Below, piece after piece: positions 1-12,419 of a DNA stretch of 45,828 nucleotides. How positions within the stretch are numbered: position 1 is the stretch's first letter; the number at the start of each line of letters is the position of its first letter. The stretch is from Plakobranchus ocellatus (taxonomy: Eukaryota; Mollusca; Gastropoda; Plakobranchidae): assembly GCA_019648995.1 (NCBI GenBank), contig BLXT01001780.1:706972-752799 (forward strand), given 5' to 3'. The notes below the pieces were generated by a model. The model was given only the letters and a program-made list of their open reading frames with translations, did not search any database and was not told the origin of the DNA. Both the position numbers and the translations under genes were made by a program.

Positions 1-16
1 CCCCCCCCCCCCCCCC
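1..16. repeat. Poly-C at left edge
   Basis: Sixteen C followed by poly-T. It mirrors the poly-C at the right edge and the poly-G/C internal gaps, so it is likely a contig end at a homopolymer. Confidence 0.9.
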
Positions 17-1290
17 TTTTTTTTTTTAAATTTGATTTTTTTTCTTTTCAAGCGAAACGGCGAGGGCCGAGAATTGATTTTCTGTCACAGGTGTATGACA
101 AGAGGATGAAACCCGCTGCTGCGAGCAACACCTGAGAGATTCCAGACCAGGGAAAGAGAGAACAATCTGCAGGTTTCGAACAGTAAATCATACCGAGGAA
201 AAAAAAATTAATCAATCCCCCCCCCAAAAAAAGAAAAAAGGAGACGTATAATACTGGTCCCATAAAGAAGAAAGGCGACCACAAGAGAGAAAGTCCAGAA
301 TTCACAAACACATTACATATTACCACTACAGCCAGTGTCCAAACCCTGTTTATTGAGAACATTGGAAAAACTACAATACGCCATCAGCTCCACATTCCAC
401 ATCACCTTTCTGCCTGCGTTTTACTGCAGCAAACTGGCTTGCCTTGGAACAAAGCAATTGAAAGTTCAAAATGTAGGAAAATCCTAGACAAGTAGAAGTG
501 ATTAGCAGCTCTAAATAAAACAACTGCTTGTACAAGCCACCTTCTCTTTGCCGTTCATTATTGTTCCATCAACATTTTCCTCTTCACAACCTTTGCCTAG
601 GCTAGGAGCGGAGAGAGGAAGTGTTATATTTATCATATTTAAATATATAATATTGTATAAAGAAAAGAAAGTCTATGACATCAGGTGCTTATGGAATGGG
701 AGTAGAACTAGAAGTATAGCAAATATAAAATGGTAATCAACAATCCGATGGATACATTTTGCATTTGAAAAACGAGGGCTTAATGCCTGAGAGGTTAATG
801 GGTTATATGTACTATACATCTCTCTCATTCTGTCTTCCTTTCTCGATTTTTAAATCTTATTCTATGAGATACCCATATCTCATTCCAATCTTTATTCTTT
901 TTTAAACCAGTTTTTTCCCCACGAAATCCTTGTTTTTAGCTCGAAATTAAAACGATGCAATTCTATGTTCTTTAGATTGATAAGTCCTTTCATTATCAAT
1001 AATGATTAAAGGCTAGTGACACAAATCAGCTACTATACAAACATCTGATACAGCATATAATCATTTAAATAGAACCCAAGCTGCGAATTCTCTATCTACC
1101 CAACCACGAACGAAATTAGTTAAGGATATTTATGCAATAATAAACGAACGAATAGAAAAGACGTCAAGACAGGCTAAATAAAACAACACAAAAACAAAAA
1201 AGAAATTTAAAACTACAATTATATAATCGAAAGAAATGAAAAAAAAACAAAAAACGAGAGATGAGAAGAGAAGAGAAAAGAGGAGGGAGG

Positions 1291-1294
<4 letters not shown>
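17..1294. other. Intergenic, no gene recognised
   Basis: AT-rich with poly-A and poly-T tracts. The only recognisable item is a 29-bp dispersed repeat at 786-814. Short ORFs have no conserved domain. Confidence 0.6.
786..814. repeat. Dispersed 29-bp repeat (first copy)
   Basis: Matches 36851-36879 with one mismatch and is likewise followed by a pyrimidine-rich tract. Confidence 0.7.

Positions 1295-1347
<53 letters not shown>
1295..1347. repeat. (GA)n microsatellite
   Basis: About 53 nt of GA repeat, creating an artificial Leu-Ser repeat frame on the - strand. Confidence 0.97.
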
Positions 1348-1349
<2 letters not shown>

Positions 1350-1865
1350 ATAATACGAACAAAAAAGGGGGAAAAAAAAATCAAATTACAAAATATTGAT
1401 TTGGAGCCGGGATGAGCAAGCCGTGTGTGTTCTTAACAGAAATAACGAGATGGATCGAGAAGAACAGGAGAATGAAACAAACTTCACGCAAAAAAAAAAA
1501 GAATAATAAAAAATAAAAACAATAATAATAAAAATAAAACCTAAAAGAAGAAACACAAGCAGCAAAAGGCTGAGGAGCAGGGTAGTGTAAATGGGTGGGA
1601 GTGAAGGGCGCATAACTGGGGTATGGCTCAACACTGAGGGCAGGGGAAGGAAGCGGAGGCAAGGGTATTTTCTCCAGGCAACTTGGCAGGAAAAATCTCT
1701 CATGGTCTGATAGGATGTGTCAATCATTTTTTTCTCTCCATATCTTCTTCTCTACTGCTGTGTATCCTACACGTAGGCAGATTTAGGGAGAAAGCGGCAT
1801 TGGTTTAGACTATATAATACATTGTCAGAGGTTTCATTTAAATGAATACGAGATAGAAAGAGAGG

Positions 1866-1867
<2 letters not shown>

Positions 1868-1917
<50 letters not shown>
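1868..1917. repeat. (GA)n microsatellite
   Basis: About 50 nt of nearly pure AG repeat. Confidence 0.97.
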
Positions 1918-1920
<3 letters not shown>

Positions 1921-1974
1921 TCTAATGACAGCTTGAAAATAGAAAAATCTATTTTAAAATGGTACCCAAAGAAA

Positions 1975-2245
1975 CGTTTATAAAAGCTCATTTAGATCTA
2001 ACTCTTATAAATTTCCACCAAAGGAACCCTAATCGATTAAATTAGCCCATTATAAACTTTTAAATGGTGTCCAAGTCCCGAAACGTTTTTAAAATTTAAT
2101 TTCTGAAGGTGGGTACACATGCTGCCTACAACTACTTGCACCGCCCTAAATCTCTAGCTTGTCTACCCTTAAAAAATGTTTTGCTAGGAGGCTAAAAATA
2201 GATTAGGTTTCTCGACTTTCTTTAGAACATGTCTATTAAAGTAAA
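1975..2245. repeat. Diverged dispersed repeat (left copy)
   Basis: Shares TTATAAAAGC(T/C)CAT and GAAACGTTTTTAAAAT(T/C)TAAT with 43075-43320 in the same orientation and order. No coding sequence, so family unknown. Confidence 0.6.
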
Positions 2246-4211
2246 GTCCATAAAAATTATATTTACGCTTACGTGGAACTAAGTAAAGCAGAGTGATGGA
2301 GGAGGTTATTTTAAAATACTCTCCAATGAATGGGCACCACGCATTTATTCAGTAGGTTTTAATTTAAGATCACAGATGCCCACACACAATTCAGGTCTAA
2401 ACTTAAGAGACCTGAGATCGTGGGTTGGTTGAAAAATTGCTGTTGAAGCGTGATCATGATGATATCCTGACTAAACTTTTTCTAGTAGTACTGTCGTGCA
2501 CAGGAAAGGGGGTACCAAAGAAGAAGAGAAGAGGCAAAAAAATGGTTTCTTGCAGACAGAAAAAAAAAAACCAGCCTTTGACAAATTGAAGCAATCTAAT
2601 CATAAGCCTTATCTTGTAATGATTTATTGCCGTTATGTTTTGATTTCTATATCCGTATACATTTTTATTTCCGATATCTATAACTATACTCTTGAAAATT
2701 TACTCATAAATCCTCCAAAACCGCTCCACGTACAGCTCTGAAATTATCAGGACAAGTCGGCGATGGTGGGACTTAGAAATTAAAGGTGCGGATTGAAACT
2801 ATCTTATTATAATAGAACTAAGCTCATACGTGCAATGCCTTCACAAATTTTGTGGAGCGTCAATAAAATCCACAAAAATATAGATCATGCCATTTTATGT
2901 GGGTATATTTTAAAATCCCAAAGTTGTTATATGGATTTAAAAAAAGGACATTAAAAACCCTATTTAAAACGTACTAAGCATGTGAAACAAAATTTATATG
3001 CAGGTGGACATTTTAATAACTATAATGTTCCGGGACTAGTACGCTGCAATTCAAAGCTAGAGGAAAAAACAGCATTAAATGTTTGGTGCACAACTTTTAT
3101 TTTCTTGAGAATATCTTTCAGTGAAATAATAAAAATCAGCAATGGGTTTGGCTAGTTACTCTAAAATGGAGAAACACAAATCGCCCGCTTGGTTTTTCGA
3201 GTATTAAACTTTTAAAAAATACACCATTCTTCGTTTCGCACACTTAAAAGGCACAAATAATGCGGTGCATGGAAAGCAAAAGGGAACGAAAAATGTGCAC
3301 TGATCTGGTGCGTCGAGGGAAAATTTGCGCCAACAAAAAAAATATCTAGATTTGAGTGACTCAAGTCCAAGCCTCGGCTAAATCTATAGTATTCATGAGT
3401 GAGACTATTCTTTGAAGCCCAATCAAACAAAACATTGGCGCGATGCAAGCCTTGAGTACAATGATTCAAATGTAAGCCACTATATTGGACTATGCGTGTG
3501 TGTGGTTTGGGTGGGTGGGCGCTGATGCTGGATTTGAATCTGTTAAGTACATTTGTCATTTATTGATATTGGCATTCCAAATCCTCTCGGTAGCCCAAGG
3601 CCTAACGACACATTCATTTTTGGTGGGAGAAAAACCCTTAAGTAATCTGTACTTAGTAGGAATGACGATATACATAAACATTCTAATTGAAAACTTAGAT
3701 TGTAATCAACAAAATATTATGGTACCGGATTTGTACATTATTTAATGACCTTCTTAATTTCATGCAAGGAATTGGAACAAATCCCCACTTTTTGCATTGA
3801 AACACAAATTAAGAATAATGTAAAATGCGGGGGGAAATAAAATGAAAAAGAAATAGAGACGGGATGTTTCCTTTAAAAATAAAAAAGGAGGGTGAGGTAG
3901 TGGAGTGGGGGCTGCCTCTATACAAGAAGCTTCTAAACTGCATGATCGCAATAGGCCTGCTATAATACAACGCTCGCACATTCACACAAACACATAGCCT
4001 AATGAAGCGAGGTATTATCAAACAGAAAAGGTACAGTTGGGGAGGGGTGAGGGGAAGAGAGAAAAAGAGTGAGAAAGAGAGTGGATGCCACTAGACATAA
4101 AGCATTTAAACCGCACCATTGCACCGTGGTGTGAGATTTAATAACTTTATAAACACCGTGAACACCAATTTGCCTAAAAACAGTCCACAAAGTTCCAGTA
4201 CCCAATGAACT
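2246..4211. other. Intergenic, no gene recognised
   Basis: AT-rich. 3090-3185 resembles 42310-42400 (AGAATAT, AGTGAAAT, CAGAAATGGGT-type blocks). Nothing coding. Confidence 0.5.
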
Positions 4212-4265
<54 letters not shown>

Positions 4266-4275
4266 GAGAGAGAGA
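4212..4275. repeat. (GA)n microsatellite
   Basis: About 64 nt of GA repeat with a few interruptions. Confidence 0.97.
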
Positions 4276-4529
4276 TTTTCGGTATGAATGCATACAACGG
4301 AAAACTCATAATTAATCTTTCCAAGCCAATAATGGGTATTCCTTGTTTTTGGGATAAGTCGCAGTCAAATTAAATGGTTAACAAGATTCCTAAGTCAAAA
4401 TTTCCATAATATATAGGACCTCTGCTGCGCCGATCTACGGACTGAAGCGAAAATATAGAGCAGTCCTTCGCTTAGTTGTTTGTCACTTAAGAGCAGTTTA
4501 TCTGTTGCAGTTTGTCTTACATCAAACTG

Positions 4530-4723
4530 ACCAGCGTTCGCTCTCTATCATAACTAGGAAATCCCACGCAGGATTTCCCGCGCGCTCTTTACCATAACAA
4601 ACTCCCACGCAGCGTTTTCAGTGAGCTATTTATTATAATTAAGTCCCACGCAGGATTTTTCGTGCGCTCTTTATCATAACTAAGTCCCACGCAGGGTTTC
4701 CATTCGCTCTTTATCATAACTCT
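4530..4723. repeat. 41-bp minisatellite
   Basis: TCCCACGCAG recurs at 4562, 4603, 4644 and 4685, exactly 41 bp apart, each followed by CGCTCTTTA(T/C)CATAAC-like sequence. A partial unit precedes it. Confidence 0.93.
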
Positions 4724-4725
4724 AG

Positions 4726-4965
4726 GCGTCTCCCAGTAAGAAAAGGTGACGGCGTCTCACAGGGAGAAAAGGGGACGGCGTCTTTTACGGAGAAAAGGGC
4801 ACGGCGTCTCCTAGGGAGAAAATGGGATGGCATCTCCTAGAAAAGGGAAGGGTGTCTCCTAGGAAGAAAAAGGGATGGCGTATCCTACGGAGAAAAGGAG
4901 ACGGCGTCTCCTAGGGAGAAAAGGGGACAACGTCTTTAAGGGAGAAAAGGAGACAGTGACTTTGA
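4726..4965. repeat. 26-bp minisatellite
   Basis: About nine units of GGCGTCTCCTAGGGAGAAAA plus GGGGAC, with point variants and one shortened unit. It starts directly where the 41-bp array ends, so two unrelated arrays abut. Confidence 0.93.
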
Positions 4966-7900
4966 GTTTTGAGGGACACACACTGCATTTTTGTCCAACG
5001 TGTGATTGGCAGTATTCAATCTTGTTTGGTTTGTCTTGATCGTCAAAGAAAAAAGAAACAAAAATACTTAGGTATATGAGATTATTAGCTAGTTCACACA
5101 ATAAAGTAGAATACTTTACTCCTAACTTTTTAAAAAGTGGAATACTGTAGATAGATGAAAATAAAACATTTTGCCTTTTGGTTTCTTTAGTTAAAAAAAA
5201 TATTCACAAATATGTATATTGTAAAGAATCATCATTAAGTACTTCACAAATGCACTTTGAAAGAAATTTGCGGTACACTCACATTTCTCATGTCTTCATT
5301 GTTTGACAATTTTGATAAAAAAGTTAGTGAAAGTGATGGGAGTCAATCAATTCTAAATACAATTACTATTACATGCTTTCAAACACAATTTAACTTTGAC
5401 TTTGCCGACGGGGAATAACTTATTAAGGGTCCCTCTTCAGAACACCATTTTAGTTTTCAAATTTGAGCTCATTTGTGAAGATGTCATTAGATTAGAGAGG
5501 TGCTTTTCATATATTTGGCTGACAAAGTCTTCATTTTGACAGAAGGTGAGGGTGACAGGTGTGAAAGTGAAAAAAATTAATGAAAGTACAAATATGCAAT
5601 TACACAGGTGTCAAGTACTGGCAAAATTTTTGAAATAATCTATATGAGCATTTTCTTTTATACTAAAAATTATGAGTACTAGCTTTAAAGCTAAAACACA
5701 TTTTGTGTTTGAGACATTTTCTGGGAAAAAAAACAAAAGTAAATATGATTTATAACTTAAACCACAGTTGTCAAAATTCTCAATTTGTCCCAACTGACCT
5801 CTTACTAGACCTTTGGGGTATTCTTGTACTTTTTCACTCTACTAAAAGTCTAACACTAGGGAGGTCTACTTCTACTAAAGAGATGCCAGATTCAAATCCC
5901 AGTCTGAGCCAAGACAATTTTTCATTGCTCTTGTGTCAATCCCCGCACTTAATGAGTAGCTAGGTCTCTTTAGACCCAGTGAAAGTAAAGGTTGTGAGGT
6001 AAGCAATGGCAAACTACATCAGAATATCACATGTCAAGAGCAATCGGGACCCTACTCCTGGTTCCCCCAAAGCTTGGACCTAGCATGAAGCTCACTTTAC
6101 TTTTTCAGTGGAAACCTAAGAAGCCAAAGTTTTATATTGTCGAATTTCCCATCAATTGAAGCTCTGATGTTTTTTCTTTCTTCTGCTTTTTTATATTGGA
6201 TACTCTGAAGCGAATAGAAGATAATTCTTTTCATTACAAGTCAACAACCATTATGGATGGCATAAAACCCAATCTTATCCTGCCTTCTTGTCTCAGTCTC
6301 ATGATCTTTCAACCAAAAAGCAAAACAAACAACGGCACATTGATTTTTAATGAAGAAACACAAAACAATCTCTATAGATACCAAGCTGAGGGTTTTGCAT
6401 AAGGAGCTAGAAAATTTGGGAAAGACCTACTGAAAAGGTAAATCCTTTGAAAAGGCTCTCAATCTACACTTTATGACTCTCTAAAGCATGTTAATAAAAA
6501 ATGAAGGCTAATTTGAACTTTTAGTAAAAGAGTATTAGTATTCGAATTGGGATATTTTCACTGTACTTTAAAATCTCAAAGCATCAAACTTATTTTTCCA
6601 TGGCATTAAGCATTTTAGTTTTGTGGTAAGACAGAATTATGGCTTTTAACTGGTGTCTACTAGACAAGTAAAAATCTTGCCTTTACATTCCCTATGGCAT
6701 TTCACCTGCAAGATGTTTGCACCCTTTCATTTCTAGCAAATCAACTTTGTAAGATTGAATAGAACTCAAAGTGGCCAAACAAATTAATCTATTCATGTTA
6801 TCTCAATGTCCTGTTGGATACCAAACTTTTTTACCATGCAAAAAATGACAAGCTTCAATTTTTTTTCTGGGCAAACGGTCTATTTCCTAGTTGTCAACTG
6901 GCACTGTCATTTAAAAAGCTAGGCCTTTTAAGAAGCAGAAAAAGTAAGGCCATGAGAAAAGCAAAAAAAAAAAAAAATAAATAAATAAATAAATTAAGGC
7001 ACAATGCCTTACATTCCAAGAACAAAAAAACAACAACAACAAAAAAATCAAGATTATTTTCCTAGTGTCACCTTGCCTCCTTCTGAAAATGAGACAAGAC
7101 TTTTGGAGTCTTTCATATATCCTTCAATTTCAATGCCCACAGCTTACAAAAACTGAGAGTTCTGATTACATTACAAGCAATAAGGGATTGAAGTCTTGAA
7201 TTTAAGCTTGTCAAAGAAGAGTGGCTGTTACTGATTTACCTTATAGTACATATAAAAGTACATTGGCTTTGCTTGGTTGTAGTTTTGTGAAGTTAGAAAC
7301 GAACAGAACAAATATTTGCAACTGATTAAACACTATCAGGAATTATTAGATTGTCTGGACATTTTTTAACTTTAACACAAATCTCACCTTTGTTAAAGAA
7401 TTAATGTTTTCTCACAGTCTTTGAAATGTCATAAATGAAATAAGTCCTTTCCTGTCACAAATGGAAAATTATGAAGATATCCTTAGATTAGATTAAAGAG
7501 GCTCTACATTTTGGCTGGCAACATCATTATTTCATCAGAAGCTGACGGTGACCGGCTTGAAAGTAAAAATTTTCTAATTTTCTTGCAAATACCCCTCCCC
7601 CTGCCATGAAACTACTCAAATCCTATTCTACTTTTCAGATCTAATGCCTAAATTATGTGAGAGGCAACCAGGATAAAAAGGCAGGAGAGGCTGTGGAAAT
7701 ATTCTTTTAATTAAAGATATCCAATTATGCACAAAAAGCAATTCCATAATGATGACAGAATGAAGGCAATTTTAGTCAAATGAGGAAAGCTTTTTCATTT
7801 CACAAAAAAATCTTTATACTTAATGAAAAAAAATAGTCCTTCGTTCAAAAGATATGAGCAATTGCCAAAAGGTGGACCCCCAAATTGGGTCACGTTTTTT

Positions 7901-8837
7901 ACTGCATTTTGAAAAAAAAGAATCTTCAATTACAAAATGGAAAAGTCCAATTGAGTACCAATGAGGTATTTTTCATGAAGAGTTGGATAGCAAGAGTAGA
8001 TCTATGTAAAAAAAATTGGTCCTTGTCTCCCCATTTGGTGGTGAATGAGCTTTATTTGTTGGTGGGTGAGCACTTTTTTGGTGATTTTGTCATCATAGTT
8101 ATGATCGAAACTTATTTGGTCAATTTAGGCAGCAAGGATGCACCCAAAACTGATTTTTTTTAACATAAAGCAGTACTTTGTATGCCATTGTACTGACAAA
8201 AGCAATATTTATGCATTGATGAGTTGAATTTTTTCAAATGGGCCTTGTAGAAAATCTTTCGCACATAACTATGATGACAGCCCACGTTTTGGCAAACCCT
8301 CATATCTACTCAAATTTTTCATCCCCAACCTTTTCATTTTGATGGTAGCAGATGAGGATATATCTAGAAGTCATTCATTATCCCAAAAAACAGTGCAGCA
8401 TTCTGAGATTTTCTTTTGTTGTGTGTGTATTTAAAATTTCTTAAAAAAACAAAAAAAAAAACAAAAAACTTAAACTAAAAGTAATCTGGTGCAACTCTAA
8501 GGCAATTTCATATTTATATTTTTTCAACAAAGCCAAGCCTTTATTTTGTGGCAGAACGTCTTATCAAGGAGCATCATTTACTGTTTCACTTTTGCAATAA
8601 GCTTTAATAGCACTGAAAACATAGGCCTATCAGCATTAGTTTCTTAGAGATATGGTTCCTCTTGCTGAAATCAGTAAAACAGTACCTTGGCCAGGAAACC
8701 TAATCAATATAACTAAGCGAAAAAACCTGGTTCGAGGCCAAAGGTTACTGTTGGGATACAATGTAGCGAAATCATTTATTATAAATTACATAAATGTACG
8801 ATTGATTTAAAGTATATGGACCCGTGTTTCAACAGAT
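4966..8837. other. Intergenic, AT-rich, no gene recognised
   Basis: Contains a diverged duplicated segment (about 5440-5580 and 7450-7580), a possible SINE-like stretch (about 5815-6105) and an AAAT tetranucleotide run (about 6975-6995). ORFs are short and unconserved. Confidence 0.5.
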
Positions 8838-9140
8838 CTAGATCTAGATCTAACAATGTTTGATTATGTGGACCCATGTCCGAATAACGACTGCCAATCT
8901 AGATCTAGATCTAGATTTACTCAAATCTAAATCTCAATTTTAGATCTGAAATTTTGATCTACATCTAGAGATCTAATTTAGATTAGATCTAAATCTAGAT
9001 GTAGTCTCCATTCGAAAACCGATATAAACAAAAAGACTGATACTGAATGCATGAATATAAAACGTGAATCTAAACCATTGCCCATCTATAATCTAGATCT
9101 AGATCTAGATCTATCTATATCTAGATTTAGATTTAGATGT
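8838..9140. repeat. AGATCT/TCTAGA-rich palindromic cluster, left
   Basis: Four or more blocks of ATCTAGATCTAGATCTA-type sequence with degenerating edges (TTTAGATTTAGAT). Each block is a perfect palindrome and could extrude a cruciform. Confidence 0.92.
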
Positions 9141-9929
9141 AGGAGTTCCTTGAAATCTAAAATCTACTAAAATTGGGATTTTGCAAAACGACGCTTACTC
9201 ACCACAATGTGACGACACAGGTCTCGGCATTTGAAATAATATGAATTTTATGATATGATTTTACGTGACAGTAAAACAGAGCTCATAATCCTGCCTTCTT
9301 GTCTTGATTGTTTGTATTCTTTTTGTTTTGAGAGGATGCTGACCTTTTCGCTGACCCCAAATCGAATGTAGCAGCCAATCGATTGGCGCGAAACAACATT
9401 ATCGTCTGAATCGTATCAAAGAAAGGTTACTGTGGAATATAGATGCAACGGACAAAATGTTTATCCTTACGCAGTAAGCGCTCTTGGCAATTGTCATTAC
9501 TGTAAACCTGTTAAATAAAATCTCAGTAACTCTATAATTTCAATCATTCATAAATTATTGCACGATTGCATGTATTTTTTGCTTTGGCAATTTGCTTCAG
9601 ACAGTTTTGGAATTTAAATGTTGAAAAAAATAATCTAAAGCTTTGACATAAGATTTTGTTTGTTTGTTTGTTTTTTATAACAGTCTTACGTGGTTTGAAT
9701 CCCATGATTATTCTATAATAATAAAAAATATGTTTATTCCATGTAAACCATTCAAGGTTACCATCAATGTTAAAAAATAGCGATCTTTTTGTAGCAATTA
9801 GATTTGACATGCAAGAATCTTTCATAATGATTTATGTAAGTAGATGCAAAACCTGCTTTAACTTGCTGATTTCTCAACAACGTCCAAACTTGACCATATT
9901 TTTAGCCCATTTACGGTAAATTAGGCATT
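9141..9929. other. Intergenic upstream of the ZNF143-like gene
   Basis: AT-rich; no motif, repeat or ORF that I can support. Confidence 0.5.
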
Positions 9930-9989
9930 TTTGACGCCATCTTGACGAAGACGGAGCAGTGCATGGCGGTAGTGAACAGGGATTTTTGG
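9930..9989 (+). promoter_or_regulatory. Candidate ZNF143-like promoter and non-coding first exon with uORF
   Basis: GCCATCTTG at 9936-9944 matches the core of the YY1 motif, often found just downstream of animal start sites. The local sequence is CpG-richer than the surroundings. A strong donor (GGTAAGT, intron starting 9990) follows, and exon 1 begins with an acceptor at 12287, so a 5' UTR exon is needed somewhere upstream. ATG at 9963 would open a uORF that crosses this junction and stops at 12296-12298, before the main ATG. The exact start site cannot be seen. Confidence 0.35.
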
Positions 9990-9990
9990 G

Positions 9991-12286
9991 TAAGTTTTCC
10001 CAGTGTTCATTGTTCCCAGAAGTTCCTTTACGATTGTAGTTTGTAGGTCGTTCAGATTACCGTGGCGATAGAGCTCAACTTCATCGGTCGCGAAGTGGGC
10101 GTTTCGTGAACTCGAAAAGAAATAGCAATTACTTATTTGCATTGTCTGCCAAAATCTTTTGAACTTTCGCTAACCTAGTTACAGCTGCTTCTGTCTGGTC
10201 GAAATCAAAGCAGTTGGAGAAAGAACTCTCGCTTCTTCAGTTGAAATTTTGCCCTCCTATTGTAGGATTTATCCAGCCGTCCCCCCCTTTACCCATGGGT
10301 GCGTACACAAATTCCTAGCGACCTTCATCACTTTATGCCCAGTCGGAATCGATATTGGCGATCATGTTTCTTCACCTTACCTTTTCTCAGTTGCCCTGAT
10401 AAAGTTCCTGCTAAGATTAGGCTTTGCCCATGACGTGCCATTTGGTGTAATGTTACGTTTTCTCTACCGACCTCAACACTCACAGCGTTTGCCTGTATAG
10501 TCTCAATGTTTCCAGTGGTTGCTAAATGTTCTAAACACTTGCATTGGCAAATTATGAATATATGCCCCAAAAATTGTAGTTGCCTCCCTCTGTGGGTTTT
10601 ACTTCTTAATCATTAATAAGCCTCTCTCATCAGCAGATCCACTGATTCATTGGACTTTCTTTCCAAAATTCCATCCATGACATCCTCATCATTCCTCTGA
10701 TTTAGACCAAACCTCAAATGTTTCCACAACTTCCAACTCACTAGCATGGTACAAACCATTCATTGTAAAATTTGTAACCCTTGTTTGGTTTCAGTATTTA
10801 CATTTTAGTTTCTTCAGTGTTTGCCAGTATTGTTTTCGTTTTGTGGAATGTATCTTTCGCCATGGCTATTCTTTTATAGGAGAAACCAAATAATTTGAAG
10901 TGCCCAGGAATGGACCAAAACTTCGAATTATTTTACGGGGCAAAATTAGGGGTCAAAGAGCACCATTAATTGTATGGCATACCACTTCCCTCCTCTCACC
11001 CTAGTTTGACCCCTCCCCTCTCGAACATGTGTTGTTTTGAATGGCATCCCTGGAGTATGTCAGCTTTGTTAAAACTGATCGGCGCTGTTTGGGGGGTGCG
11101 AGAGGGAAACAATTTTTTTTTTTATTGCAATTTGTGGTGTGAAATTCGAATCATGAGAATTTACTTTCTTTGTCTTCAATTTCAATTGGGTTTTTTTATC
11201 CTAGTGGCGACAACAGCTAAATTACTTTATTAAAGTCATTCTTGCATTTTACTCAAAAAAAATGAAAGTAAATAATCTTTGTCCTAATACCTTGATTCAA
11301 GGCTTGAGCTTTTGTTGAAGGTATTAAAAATATATCTCTGATTGAACAAAGACGTCTTTTGTTATAATGTTATATCTATATTTCTTGTTACCCAATATTA
11401 AATTTTTATCATCATTGTGGAAGCAAATCTGAGCTACAGTGAGTTTATCAAATTTGATGCTCATTTACTACAGGACTCCACCTAATGATGCATGATCATT
11501 TAATGAAATTTATTACATTTAATGGGACCTGTTTTTTAAGACAGCTTCAATTACAGCTGCATGTATTGTTAGGAGTATGATATAGCGAGAGATTTGAAAA
11601 GCTCAGTTTTTCTCTTTTAAAAGATAGCAGTCCACTGAATTCTGATTTTTAAGTATTTCTGTTATGGCATGCTATTCACAGGACATTTATAGCCACTGCA
11701 CAACCCAAAAAGGAAAAAGCCCACATATTATATAATTGGTATAAATCAGTAATCACTACAATGATGTATACTGATGTTGTTTACAATATGTACTATATTC
11801 CATTATCTGTTGCGTAAGTTTCAAAACACTTTTCAATGTGCATTTCTCCTGAAGCCTTAGAATATGACAATGAGTGCTAGTAGAGGCTGAGTACTGTTTT
11901 GACTCTGCATAAATACATGTATTTTCTTTGATAAGTTTAAAGGGTAGGGTTACAAGTTGAAAGTTGTTTTTTTTTTTAACTATTACTTTTATTAATATTG
12001 TCTTATTTTAAAAGTTTACTTGACCCACTGTACTTGATAATTTTTTTAAAAAGAATCTTGCATCTCCTTGGCCTAAACTAGAGTAATACAATACAAGGGC
12101 TTGAAAGATGTGGTCTGGTTGTTTGAAAAAGATGTTTCCAGTTCCCTTTATTAATTGTGGAAAATGAAGGAATTTTTTTTTTTTTTTAATCCCAAGAATT
12201 TTTAGATTTCATGAAGTTTCCCTAAGACCAGCTTACTGTGGTGGTTGAAAATTATTGATCTGAAGTTTCCTTATTTCTCTTCTCAG
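9991..12286 (+). other. Presumed 5' UTR intron or upstream region of the ZNF143-like gene
   Basis: AT-rich. 10060-10500 is somewhat CpG-rich and contains short ORFs on both strands with no recognisable domain. No tandem repeat or transposon end was recognised. Whether it is an intron depends on the candidate first exon at 9930-9989. Confidence 0.3.
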
Positions 12287-12419
12287 CATCTCTCTTAAGA
12301 TTTGCTGAAGTGAATGTGCAATGGAAAATGTATTGGACAGCTTGGCTGGATCCACCCCATTGTCACCTCTCTCCACAACTGTTCATGATGATTTTACAGG
12401 CCTTGGAGGTCATCCAGAG
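12287..12419 (+). CDS. ZNF143: ZNF143-like coding exon 1 (start codon; coding from 12321)
   Basis: A pyrimidine tract ending TTCTCAG at 12286 opens the exon. In-frame TGA (12306-12308) is followed by ATG at 12321, which starts [10 protein letters not shown]. 33 codons end in phase 0 at 12419. The intron then begins GCAAGT, a GC-type donor. No canonical GT nearby keeps phase 0 with exon 2; reading through hits TAA after 11 more codons. Confidence 0.85.

Noticed and set aside
1130..1991. Leu-Ser repeat proteins on the - strand
   Set aside because: They are translations of GA microsatellites.
4726..4965. Regularly spaced repeats that might suggest a CRISPR array
   Set aside because: The units are contiguous with no unique spacers, and this is animal DNA; it is a minisatellite.
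8690..8760. GGTTCGAGGCC, tRNA B-box-like
   Set aside because: No A box at proper distance and no cloverleaf pairing could be formed.
9921..10570. Short ORFs on both strands in the CpG-richer region
   Set aside because: No domain, poor splice context and overlap with a likely promoter; ORF length is within chance for a GC-richer patch.
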